A DNA stretch of 16,450 nucleotides from an uncultured Lachnospiraceae bacterium (GTDB lineage Bacteria; Bacillota; Clostridia; Lachnospirales; Lachnospiraceae): assembly GCA_910585765.1 (NCBI GenBank), contig CAJUES010000068.1, forward strand, positions 1-16,450, read 5' to 3'. Below the pieces are notes generated by a model that saw nothing but the letters and a program-made list of their open reading frames with translations, was not told where the DNA came from and made no database searches. This document shows, in pieces, positions 5,761 through 13,024 of this stretch. Position 1 is the stretch's first letter, and every line of letters begins with the position of its first letter. The position numbers and the translations under genes are program-made.

Positions 5761-7572
5761 ATGTCTTTGTTTGGATCATTATATCTAGGCGACAGCGGCA
5801 TACGCACGTCGCAGAGTGCGCTCAATACGGTAGCGCACAATTTATCAAATCTGAATACACCCGGATATGTCCGCCAGCAGGTGGCAAATACCGATACCAC
5901 ATACACGCACGGCGGCTACTCGGTCAGAGGATGGCGGCAGCAGGTAGGAACCGGTTCCAAGTATGCTGAGTGCAGACATGTCAGGGATGAATATCTTGAC
6001 AAGGCGTACCGCGAGGAATACGGCAGGTCCTCCTACTATGAGATATCCTACTCTGCGATCCTGCAGATCGAGGATATCATAGGGGAGCTTGACGGTGCGG
6101 CATTCAAGGAATCCGTGTGGGGGACGACAGGGTTGTGGTCTGCGATGCAGGAATTGTCAAAAGACCCGAACAACACCGTCAACATGTCCATGCTGGTGTC
6201 AAAAGCGGCAACCTTTATCGAGAACGCTTCGGCTGTGTACAATTCACTGAAAGAGTACCAGAAAAATCTGAACACTCAGATCAAGGATTCCGTCAAAGAG
6301 ATCAATTCCATCGGAAACAGAATTTATGAATTAAATAAAGAAATCATGCGGGTGGAGATCGGCGGCGTCGAGCACGCGAACGATCTGCGTGACGAGCGCG
6401 ACCAGCTGCTCGACATGCTGGCAGGTTATGGCAACATTACATATTACGAGTCGGACAACACGATGGTTTCCGTGAGCTTCAACGGCACAAACTTCGTCAC
6501 GGAGGCGAATGTGTTTGAGATGGAGCTTGCCACCGACAAGGATACCGGCTTTGTGACGCCGTACTGGAAGCACAATCTCACCTACACCAAGGACGCGAAG
6601 GGCAACAAGGTGCCGGATTATTCGAGCGCCCAGGTCTTTAACTTAAAGGAAGAGATCACGACGGCGGCAAAGACCGATGTCGGGTCGCTCAGGGCACTTC
6701 TGCTGGCGAGGGGAGATCATGTGGCGGATTACACGGATCTCGAAGTGGGCGCCTGCACGGATATAAAACTCGACCGGCTTGGGATCAAGGCGGATGAGTA
6801 CAGCGACAACGACGGGCTCAGCTACTACAAAGATTACATATCGAAATCCGTGGTCATGAACATGCAGGCGGAGTTTGACAATATCGTTCACGCGATCGCG
6901 ACCAAGATCAACGAAGTGCTCGCGGAGAACTGTGATCCCAAGACAAAGTACCTGTGCAATCCGGACGGTTCCCCGATGCAGATGTTCCAGAAGGAGAACA
7001 GCCCGGGCTACGAGAAGGTGACGCTGAGCAACGCCGAGGCAGAGCAGCTCAAGGCGCAGGGGGTAAAGCTCTACCAGATCTATGACGATGACGAGCAGCC
7101 GATCGCCAACAGGTATTGGAAATATATCGAGGAGGATCCGAACGAACCGCACACACTGTACAGCTGCGAGAATATGAAGATCAACCAGACGCTCCTGCAG
7201 TCGCCGTCCCTGCTGAAATTCACAGGGGATGAGAACTCGGTGGACTACAATATCGGCAAGAAGTTTGTGGAGGCTTTCGCGGATGCAGGGATCTATCTGA
7301 ATCCCTACTCGACAGAGATCAGCAGCTTTGAGAAATGCTATCAGGATCTGATCGCGCAGACGACATCGTCGGGTTATGTGTTTGGGCAGCTGTATGACTT
7401 GGAGCAGCTCGCGCTGGAGCAGGCGGACAACGAGCGGCAGACCGTCATAGGCGTGTCGTCGGATGAGGAGCTTGAGCATATGATCATGTACCAGAACGCA
7501 TACAATGCGGCAAGCCGTTACATCAACGTGATCAATTCCATGCTCGATACGCTTCTGAGTATAGGGGCATAA
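5761..7572 (+). CDS. flgK: Flagellar hook-associated protein 1, first copy
   Basis: FlgK forms the first ring of the hook-filament junction outside the cell. This 603-residue copy has the conserved ends of the family. The N-terminal D0/D1 part reads ALNTVAHNLSNLNTPGYVRQ (residues 20-39). The NDLRDERDQLLDML helix motif lies near 207-220. The C-terminal helix begins MIMYQNAYNAASRYINVINS and ends LDTLLSIGA. The middle part (about 230-520) is the variable exposed domain. It is modestly longer than the roughly 500-550 residues of Bacillus and Salmonella FlgK. It has several cysteines, unlike the cysteine-free flagellin in this window. GAGGTGAG precedes the ATG. A second, divergent flgK follows after 118 bases, so the two may form a mixed junction or one may have a changed role, such as a different filament type. 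Confidence 0.93.
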   Translation: MSLFGSLYLGDSGIRTSQSALNTVAHNLSNLNTPGYVRQQVANTDTTYTHGGYSVRGWRQQVGTGSKYAECRHVRDEYLDKAYREEYGRSSYYEISYSAILQIEDIIGELDGAAFKESVWGTTGLWSAMQELSKDPNNTVNMSMLVSKAATFIENASAVYNSLKEYQKNLNTQIKDSVKEINSIGNRIYELNKEIMRVEIGGVEHANDLRDERDQLLDMLAGYGNITYYESDNTMVSVSFNGTNFVTEANVFEMELATDKDTGFVTPYWKHNLTYTKDAKGNKVPDYSSAQVFNLKEEITTAAKTDVGSLRALLLARGDHVADYTDLEVGACTDIKLDRLGIKADEYSDNDGLSYYKDYISKSVVMNMQAEFDNIVHAIATKINEVLAENCDPKTKYLCNPDGSPMQMFQKENSPGYEKVTLSNAEAEQLKAQGVKLYQIYDDDEQPIANRYWKYIEEDPNEPHTLYSCENMKINQTLLQSPSLLKFTGDENSVDYNIGKKFVEAFADAGIYLNPYSTEISSFEKCYQDLIAQTTSSGYVFGQLYDLEQLALEQADNERQTVIGVSSDEELEHMIMYQNAYNAASRYINVINSMLDTLLSIGA

Positions 7573-7690
7573 CGGTCTGAGGGAGGCGCAGGGGGGCGCT
7601 TCCGGCAGGCATTGATATAGACAGATCACAGTCCGGACAGCACGCTGCTGCGCTGGACTGCCATATAGAGTAATACGGAGGAGAGTATAG
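7573..7690 (+). other. Structured gap between the two flgK genes
   Basis: This 118-base gap is long for the operon. It holds two hairpins: 7582-7589 with 7596-7603 (eight pairs, one G-T, G-rich loop AGGGGG) and CAGTCC 7629-7634 with GGACTG 7655-7660, with further pairing inside. Neither has a T-run and no promoter is evident. ACGGAGGAG just before the ATG is the ribosome site of the second flgK. The hairpins may tune the ratio of the two proteins or the decay of the transcript. Confidence 0.55.
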
Positions 7691-9574
7691 ATGGGATCAG
7701 CATTTATGGGGTTGAACATCGCGTATTCGGGGCTGGTTGCCTCGAATGCCGCGCTGAATACGACAGCAAACAATATCGCAAACATTGAGACGGTGGGTTA
7801 TTCGAGACAGATCGTCAACCAGACAGCGTCCGAGGCGATGCGCGCATTCGCAAGCCACGGGTGTATCGGAGCCGGCGTGGATACGCTCGGCGCAGAGCGC
7901 GTCAGAGATATTTACTATGACGAGAAATACTGGAACAACAATTCCAAACTCGGTGAGTTTGATAAAAAACAGTACTACTGTTCGATTATAGACCAGTATC
8001 TGATGGATGAGCGGGGAACCAACGAGATAAAAGGTTTCACCACGATATTCAACGAGTTCCATTCCGCGATGGATTCCCTGTCGAACCACACGGACGAGGT
8101 GGACTATGCGCTGGAATTTATCGGGAAAGCAGGGAATCTCTGCGAGTACTTCAATATCCTGTACAACAATTTTCAGAAGATGCAGACCGACATCAACGAT
8201 GAGATCAGGATCAAGGTGGATGAGATCAACAATGTGTCACAGCAGATCGCACTCCTGAACAAACAGATCAACATGGTGGAGGCAAACGGGACTGTTGTGG
8301 CAAACGACCTGCGCGACAAGCGCGACCTGCTGGTCGACCAGCTCTCGGCTGTGGTGGATGTGCAGTGCGAGGAGAAGATCGTCAAGGATGATTCCGGGGA
8401 GGACACCAATCTCAAGGAGTATGTCGTGTCCATCGCGGGCGGGCAGACACTCGTTTTCGGCAACGACTACAGGACGCTCGAGTGCGTGCAGAGGGAGCCG
8501 TGGCAGAAGGTGAACCAGAACGATGTCGACGGTCTGTACGATGTGGTGTGGAAGGACACAGGCTCCGATGTGGGGCTTAACGCCAGAAATGTGAGGGGAG
8601 AACTCAAGGGGCTGTATGAGATGCGGGACGGCAATAACGACGAGGCATTTCACGGAACGATCTCCTCGATCGACAGATTAAACGGCACGGTGAAGATCAA
8701 GACGAAGGACAGCTATCTGAATGATATGTCCAAGTGCACCCTGCCTGTGACAAACGGACAGATCACCCTGAGCGGTGAGAAATATTATTATGACAGTTTT
8801 TCGTTCGAGACAGACGAGGATGGCAACACGTACTATACGTTCCAGCTGTCGCAGGATAAGAGCAAGAATCCCCAGATGCCAAGGAGCGCGGCTGTCGGAA
8901 ACAGCGCAAAAGTAGGCGAGCAGATAAATTACCAGGGAATCCCGTATTATCTTGAGCAGATGAACGAGTGGGTGCGCGATTATGCATACAATTTCAACAA
9001 GATCTACGGCGTGGAGAACGCTACAGATTACAACGGCAACACGCACGAGGGCGATATCTTCTTCACGGGCAATAATGTCGCGGGGGGCGGCCAGTACAAT
9101 CTCAAGGGCGCATCGCTCCACGACAAGTACTATGACACATCGACGGGCACAGGTTATTTTATGCTGACAGCGGGAAATTTCAATGTGGAGAAATCGATCC
9201 AGAACGATGCGAGCACACTTGCCACACACACCGGGGAGGTGGAAGGCGTGGCGAAGTATGATATCATCGACAATCTCAAGGATCTGTCCACGAACAAGGA
9301 CAAGATGACATTCAGGGGAAACAATGCGGCGGGCTTCCTGATTTGTCTCATGGGCGACTCCGCGCTGAATGCGCAGAGTGCCAACAGTTTCCAGGACATC
9401 TATGCGAGCATCGAGGAATCCGTCGCAAACAGCCGATTCTCGGTCAGCGGTGTGGACAACGACGAGGAGGCTGCGAACATGATCAAGTTCCAGAATGCCT
9501 ACAATCTGGCGAGCAAGATGATCTCGGTACTGAATGACTGCTACGACAGGCTGATCACGCAGACCGGTGTATAG
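7691..9574 (+). CDS. flgK: Flagellar hook-associated protein 1, second copy
   Basis: This 627-residue protein is a second, clearly diverged FlgK. Its N-terminus reads AALNTTANNIANIETVGYSRQ, the classic rod/hook-type D0 motif. The middle helix motif is ANDLRDKRDLLVDQLS, and the C-terminus MIKFQNAYNLASKMISVLND ends in DRLITQTGV. These three blocks align with the first copy, while the exposed centre (about 240-500) does not at sight. That fits an old duplication, or gain of a second copy, rather than a recent tandem repeat. Like the first copy it has several cysteines. The ribosome site CGGAGGAG precedes ATG 7691. The stop at 9572-9574 overlaps the AGGAGG of flgL, so translation of the two is likely coupled. 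Both copies keep the assembly motifs, so neither looks like a pseudogene. Confidence 0.93.
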   Translation: MGSAFMGLNIAYSGLVASNAALNTTANNIANIETVGYSRQIVNQTASEAMRAFASHGCIGAGVDTLGAERVRDIYYDEKYWNNNSKLGEFDKKQYYCSIIDQYLMDERGTNEIKGFTTIFNEFHSAMDSLSNHTDEVDYALEFIGKAGNLCEYFNILYNNFQKMQTDINDEIRIKVDEINNVSQQIALLNKQINMVEANGTVVANDLRDKRDLLVDQLSAVVDVQCEEKIVKDDSGEDTNLKEYVVSIAGGQTLVFGNDYRTLECVQREPWQKVNQNDVDGLYDVVWKDTGSDVGLNARNVRGELKGLYEMRDGNNDEAFHGTISSIDRLNGTVKIKTKDSYLNDMSKCTLPVTNGQITLSGEKYYYDSFSFETDEDGNTYYTFQLSQDKSKNPQMPRSAAVGNSAKVGEQINYQGIPYYLEQMNEWVRDYAYNFNKIYGVENATDYNGNTHEGDIFFTGNNVAGGGQYNLKGASLHDKYYDTSTGTGYFMLTAGNFNVEKSIQNDASTLATHTGEVEGVAKYDIIDNLKDLSTNKDKMTFRGNNAAGFLICLMGDSALNAQSANSFQDIYASIEESVANSRFSVSGVDNDEEAANMIKFQNAYNLASKMISVLNDCYDRLITQTGV

Positions 9575-9586
9575 GAGGTTTAACAT

Positions 9587-11581
9587 ATGGCAATGAGAAT
9601 TACCACTAAGATGATGCACAACACATCGCTTAGGAATCTGAATATCAATAAACTGCGTCAGGAAAAGCTGACGAACCAGATGTCAACGGGCAAGAAGATC
9701 ACCAGACCATCCGACGATCCGGTCATCGCGATCCGCTCATTGAAGCTCAATTCTTCGCTCGACAAGATCGACCAGTATTATGAAAAAAATGCCTCGGATG
9801 CGCTGAGCTGGCTGGAACTCACAGAGTCCGCGCTCTCCACGGTGAACGATATCCTCACCAATGACATCCGCAAGAATATCATCGGCGCAAAGAGCAGCTA
9901 TGAGACCGTGGAGGACAGGGAGGCAATTATCACCCACCTCAGAAAAGCCATGGAGGAGATCTATGCCACCGGTAATTCGGACAGCGGCGGCAGGAGCATC
10001 TTCACAGGTTACCGCACTGATATGCCGCTGACGCTCACCGCGGCGAAGAAAGAGTACAACAGGATCACGGAGCAGTTTCTGAACGACTCGATCGACAAGA
10101 TGACTTTTGTCTATGCGGGCGATATCGGCACCATCAATGAGGGGAACTTCAGCGATGTGGACGTGGAGAACCTTGAGCTCTCTTCCAATGAGATCTATCG
10201 GAAGCGGCTCGCGTATGGGGATCTGGATCTGAAGCAGGTGATTGATCCGGCGACCGGAAAGCCCAAAGAACCCATAGAGTATGAGTCCAACATCGATATC
10301 GGATTTATGTCTGATGCGAAACTGGACGGGACAGGCGCAACGATCGCTACGACATCCGTGTCGGCATATGTCACGATCGATACGAGTGAGATCCCGAATG
10401 AGGCAGTGTTCTCGTTGACAGTGGCGAATGATGCCAAAAGTCCATACACGGTGAGGATTCCAAAGGGAAAAGACAGTACGATGACGGATCCTTCCATTAG
10501 CATCACAGATAAGGATGGCAACACGGCAGCTTTGCCGACAGGCATCAGTGTTTCCTACGGCGAGGACGGCACCATCAAACTGGCAAACGATAACCTTGAG
10601 CCCCGGGAGACTGCGATCATCGGCAGCAATGTCACCAAGGATGCCAAGGGCAAGAGCGTCGTGGAATTTGACAAGAAGTTTGAGACATCGTTCACGATCG
10701 AGGCGGATCATATCTTTGCATCGGGCAGCAACGACGCGTACATGTCCGTGGTGCCGGAAAAGGACAAAGATGGAAATGTGATCAAAGATAACTCCAATGT
10801 GATCTCATATATCGCGGAGACAGGAGAGATCCTGTTTGGTGATGCGATCGCAGAGCGCTTCAAGCACCTTCCGGCGGACACCGAGATGCGTGTTTCCTAC
10901 GACAAGTCCGACTGGAAAAAGGGTGACATTGACCCGGTACATTATTTCTACACGGAGCGCGCGGGCAAGACAGCGTCCGGAAAGGATAAGACGCTCGTAT
11001 TCAACGAGGGTTTCCTTGATGATCCCAGCAGGAACAGCAAGCAGATCATCGAGTATGATATCGGAAATAACCAGAGCCTGCAGGTGAACACGACCGCGGA
11101 CGAAGCATTCTCACATGCGCTGGGCAGAGATGTCGAGGAAGTTATCTCCATGCTCGAGGAGTACGGCAGATACCAGAGCAGTCTCGCAGAGGTAGAGAAG
11201 CTGATCAAATCCGGGAAATACGACGGCACCGACGATGCGGATAAACTTGTGCGCCAGAAGGAGGCGCTTGAGGAGGCGATGACGCGCGTGCTTGACAAGA
11301 TCAACAAGCGCAGCGACGAACTCGTCAAGGACTGTGACGGTTATTTTGCAAAGACGCAGCTGGCGGAGACGGACTGCGGTGCAAGGCTCGCCAGACTCAA
11401 GATGGTACAGAACCGCCTCGAGATGCAGCAGACCAATTTCGGCGAACTCGTCAGTGAGAATGAGGACGCGGACTACACGGATCTCGTGATCCAGATGAAG
11501 AGTATCGAGATGACCTACCAGGCGGCATTGTCCTCGATCAGTTACACGATGCAGACCTCGCTGCTCGACTTCATACGCTGA
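9587..11581 (+). CDS. flgL: Flagellar hook-associated protein 3 with large insert
   Basis: FlgL forms the second junction ring, between FlgK and the flagellin filament. The ends are typical: N-terminal MRITTKMMHNTSLRNLN and MSTGKKITRPSDDPVIAIRS (residues 3-50), the YATGNSDSGGRSIFTGYRTD turn (126-145), and a flagellin-like C-terminal helix ending TYQAALSSISYTMQTSLLDF. Total length is 664 residues against about 300 for the usual FlgL. The excess is one block, roughly residues 150-487, placed between the IFTGYRT turn and the IEYDIGNNQSLQV strand that normally follow each other closely. The insert is rich in Thr, Ser, Asp and Lys, includes two DKDGN turns, and looks beta-structured, as expected for an exposed outer domain. 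Its function is unknown. AGGAGG (9573-9578) overlaps the flgK stop. No frameshift is seen. Confidence 0.92.
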   Translation: MAMRITTKMMHNTSLRNLNINKLRQEKLTNQMSTGKKITRPSDDPVIAIRSLKLNSSLDKIDQYYEKNASDALSWLELTESALSTVNDILTNDIRKNIIGAKSSYETVEDREAIITHLRKAMEEIYATGNSDSGGRSIFTGYRTDMPLTLTAAKKEYNRITEQFLNDSIDKMTFVYAGDIGTINEGNFSDVDVENLELSSNEIYRKRLAYGDLDLKQVIDPATGKPKEPIEYESNIDIGFMSDAKLDGTGATIATTSVSAYVTIDTSEIPNEAVFSLTVANDAKSPYTVRIPKGKDSTMTDPSISITDKDGNTAALPTGISVSYGEDGTIKLANDNLEPRETAIIGSNVTKDAKGKSVVEFDKKFETSFTIEADHIFASGSNDAYMSVVPEKDKDGNVIKDNSNVISYIAETGEILFGDAIAERFKHLPADTEMRVSYDKSDWKKGDIDPVHYFYTERAGKTASGKDKTLVFNEGFLDDPSRNSKQIIEYDIGNNQSLQVNTTADEAFSHALGRDVEEVISMLEEYGRYQSSLAEVEKLIKSGKYDGTDDADKLVRQKEALEEAMTRVLDKINKRSDELVKDCDGYFAKTQLAETDCGARLARLKMVQNRLEMQQTNFGELVSENEDADYTDLVIQMKSIEMTYQAALSSISYTMQTSLLDFIR

Positions 11582-11725
11582 TAAACAGATAAGCCTGACT
11601 GTCACAGATCAGGCTTATACAGTATCTGAACATATAGATGCCCGTGGGCGGGACGGCAGCCGTTCCGCGATTCGATAATATAATTGATACAGAGTTGCAT
11701 ACTTTGAAAGGAGCATATTAGTAAA
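11582..11725 (+). other. Gap between flgL and fliW with two hairpins
   Basis: Two stem-loops are visible. ATAAGCCTGA (11589-11598) pairs perfectly with 11609-11618, and GCGGGACG (11648-11655) pairs with CGTTCCGC (11661-11668) with one G-T. Neither is followed by a T-run, so full termination is not expected; partial termination or RNA processing before fliW is possible. No clear promoter was found. AAAGGAG at 11707-11713 is the fliW ribosome site, with a long 12-base spacing. Confidence 0.55.
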
Positions 11726-12193
11726 ATGGTAGAAGTAAATACTAGAATATTTGGCAGGATCGCGATCGAGGACGATAAGATCATCCGCTTTGACCATGGT
11801 ATACTGGGATTTCCCGATCTGAGGGATTTCACCCTGATCTTTAACGAAGAAAAAGGCGCGGATTCCAGTATCAAGTGGCTTCAGTCCCTCCAGGAGCCGG
11901 CATTTGCCCTGCCAGTCATGAATCCGGACCTCGTGATACCGGGGTACAGACCGAAATTCGAGGCGGAGCTGTTGAAACCGATCGGGGACAATCTCGACAG
12001 TGAGAATATATTGATGTTTGTCACAGTGACCGTGCCGAAGGACATCACCAAGACCACGGTGAACCTCAAGGCGCCGATCATTGTCAGCATAGAGAACCTC
12101 AAGGCAGTACAGCTGATCTGTGATGACGATGCATACAGCGTGAAACATGCCATCTATGAACAGCTGATGGCACAGAAATCAGCACAGGCATAA
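11726..12193 (+). CDS. fliW: Flagellar assembly factor FliW
   Basis: FliW is a small cytoplasmic beta-barrel protein that binds flagellin and, when free, binds CsrA and stops it from blocking flagellin translation. The 155 residues match the family in length and motifs: the N-terminal VNTRIFGRIAIEDDKIIRF, then GILGFPDLRDFTLI (about 25-38), and the C-terminal half with TVNLKAPIIVSIENLKAVQL (about 110-130), where FliW proteins have their best conserved N-L-x-A-P-I block. It stands directly before csrA and flagellin, as in Bacillus subtilis. This placement supports the three-part homeostatic circuit described there, in which secretion of flagellin frees FliW to remove CsrA. The ATG is 12 bases from AAAGGAG, which may lower initiation. 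csrA follows after 26 bases. Confidence 0.93.
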   Translation: MVEVNTRIFGRIAIEDDKIIRFDHGILGFPDLRDFTLIFNEEKGADSSIKWLQSLQEPAFALPVMNPDLVIPGYRPKFEAELLKPIGDNLDSENILMFVTVTVPKDITKTTVNLKAPIIVSIENLKAVQLICDDDAYSVKHAIYEQLMAQKSAQA

Positions 12194-12219
12194 GGCAACA
12201 GAAGGAGGCAGGTAAAGAT

Positions 12220-12447
12220 ATGCTGGCACTATCAAGAAAAAAAGGTGAGGCTTTGATGATCAACAATGACATCGAGATCACCGTGCTCGACATCAAGGGC
12301 GAGCAGGTCAAAATAGGTATCAGTGCCCCCAAGGAGGTACCAGTATACCGCAAGGAAGTATATATCCAGATACAGGAAGCGAACAAGGAAGCCTCTGCGA
12401 ACATGGAAGGCATGGAGCAGCTGGCAAGTTTGTTCGGCGGGAAATAG
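12220..12447 (+). CDS. csrA: Carbon storage / flagellin translation regulator CsrA
   Basis: CsrA is a small RNA-binding dimer that blocks or changes translation by holding GGA motifs in hairpin loops near ribosome sites. The 75 residues include the N-terminal strand MLALSRKKGEA with L4 and R6, the GIxAPKEVPVYRKEVY block with R44, and a C-terminal helix extending to residue 75. L4 and R44 correspond to the key RNA contacts known in E. coli CsrA. The C-terminal helix is of the extended Gram-positive type that interacts with FliW. AGGAGG at 12203-12208 serves the ATG. It is the last gene before a strong terminator, and the next transcript is flagellin, whose leader carries probable CsrA sites. 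The target assignment is inference; the family is certain. Confidence 0.96.
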   Translation: MLALSRKKGEALMINNDIEITVLDIKGEQVKIGISAPKEVPVYRKEVYIQIQEANKEASANMEGMEQLASLFGGK

Positions 12448-12468
12448 GGATCCTATATGTGAAATGGT

Positions 12469-12515
12469 ACAAGGGAAAAGAGCAGCTGCAAAGGGCTGCT
12501 CTTTTCCCTTGTTTT
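12469..12515 (+). terminator. Strong intrinsic terminator after csrA
   Basis: Arms 12469-12486 and 12495-12512 form a perfect 18-bp stem around an eight-base loop and run into TTTT at 12512-12515. It ends the flgM-to-csrA operon and separates it from flagellin. Confidence 0.92.
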
Positions 12516-12746
12516 AAAGGGTTTCGTCAAACCACGATCCCGTGGATAGAATCGATGGGGACGAAAGTAAAATTGTTTGGGTTACATAAAAAATAAAGCA
12601 AATATAGCGAATATATACGGATAAAAAGAACAGTTGTACGATTACTTTTTCTGTTTGCACATATTCGTCAGAATAGTCAAAGAATTCTGAATTTTTTTAT
12701 AGGAGTTGCATAATCAATATTTTTGTAGTAATATTAATGACAGGTA
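12516..12746 (+). other. A+T-rich region upstream of the flagellin promoter
   Basis: No coding signal is seen here. The stretch includes a small hairpin CCACG/CGTGG near 12533-12546 and becomes strongly A+T-rich after 12580. A possible sigma-A promoter, TTGCAT (12706-12711), 17 bases, TAATAT (12729-12734), lies just before the sigma-28 site, and AATATT repeats surround its -10. An upstream activating or UP-like role for the A+T-rich part is only a guess. Confidence 0.4.
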
Positions 12747-12773
12747 TTAAGTTACATAATAAATAGCCGATAA
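12747..12773 (+). promoter_or_regulatory. Sigma-28 (sigma-D) promoter of flagellin
   Basis: TTAAGTT begins at 12747 and a perfect GCCGATAA lies at 12766-12773, with the 15-base spacing of flagellar sigma-28 promoters (TAAA-N15-GCCGATAA). The predicted start, near 12780, leaves a leader of about 245 nt before the flagellin ATG. Confidence 0.88.
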
Positions 12774-12859
12774 TATAAACAGATGACATAAATCAATTTC
12801 AAAATCTGACAGGATTTCTAAAGTGCAGGATAGTATGTGTACTATGATTTCGTTAATAA

Positions 12860-12906
12860 CCGGATCCGGCTGCGAAAGCAGGCGCGCCCAAAGCAGCCGG
12901 ATTCGG
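12860..12906 (+). promoter_or_regulatory. 14-bp hairpin in the flagellin leader
   Basis: CCGGATCCGGCTGC (12860-12873) pairs with 12893-12906 through 14 pairs, one of them G-T, around a 19-base loop. The A-rich stretch that follows lacks a T-run, so it is not a terminator. It may stabilise the leader or position the downstream GGA hairpins. Confidence 0.6.
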
Positions 12907-12943
12907 ATATTATAAATAAAACTAAATAAGGAAAACAAAGCGC

Positions 12944-12981
12944 GTGCCGCAAAAACGGGTAAAAGGATTTGCTCGCGGCAC
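12944..12981 (+). promoter_or_regulatory. Leader hairpin presenting AAAAGGATTT in its loop
   Basis: GTGCCGC (12944-12950) pairs perfectly with GCGGCAC (12975-12981). The 24-base loop contains GGA at 12965-12967. GGA in a loop is the core element known for CsrA binding; this one is a weaker match to the full consensus than the next two sites. Confidence 0.5.
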
Positions 12982-12982
12982 A

Positions 12983-13020
12983 CCCGGATAAGGATGTCCG
13001 GGCGGCAGAACAAGGAGGTA
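12983..13020 (+). promoter_or_regulatory. Probable double CsrA site covering the flagellin ribosome site
   Basis: The hairpin CCCGGA (12983-12988) / TCCGGG (12997-13002) shows AAGGATG in its eight-base loop. AUAAGGAUGU matches the CsrA consensus ACARGGAUGU at nine of ten places. Ten bases further, ACAAGGAGGU (13011-13020) is again a nine-of-ten match and contains the Shine-Dalgarno AAGGAGG (13012-13018). A high-affinity hairpin next to a site over the ribosome-binding sequence is the arrangement known for Bacillus hag. Binding itself is inferred. Confidence 0.75.
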
Positions 13021-13024
13021 AATT

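Noticed and set aside
6643..7785. 380-codon minus-strand frame across the first flgK
   Set aside because: Antisense shadow; it crosses the flgK1-flgK2 gap and has no recognisable domain or initiation site.
8678..9619. Long open frame (313 codons) on the minus strand across the second flgK
   Set aside because: It lies opposite a clear flgK, has no ribosome site, and its composition (many H, R, V, I and L runs) is typical of an antisense shadow of a conserved gene.
9737..10711. 324-codon minus-strand frame across flgL
   Set aside because: Antisense shadow of flgL, with no family resemblance and no ribosome site.
11671..11678. Sigma-28 -10-like TTCGATAA before fliW
   Set aside because: Only six of eight bases match and no TAAA-like -35 is found at the required spacing.
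12516..12746. c-di-GMP or other riboswitch upstream of flagellin
   Set aside because: I looked for a GEMM-like core and a stem architecture, but saw only a short hairpin and A+T-rich sequence; also this stretch lies upstream of the sigma-28 start.
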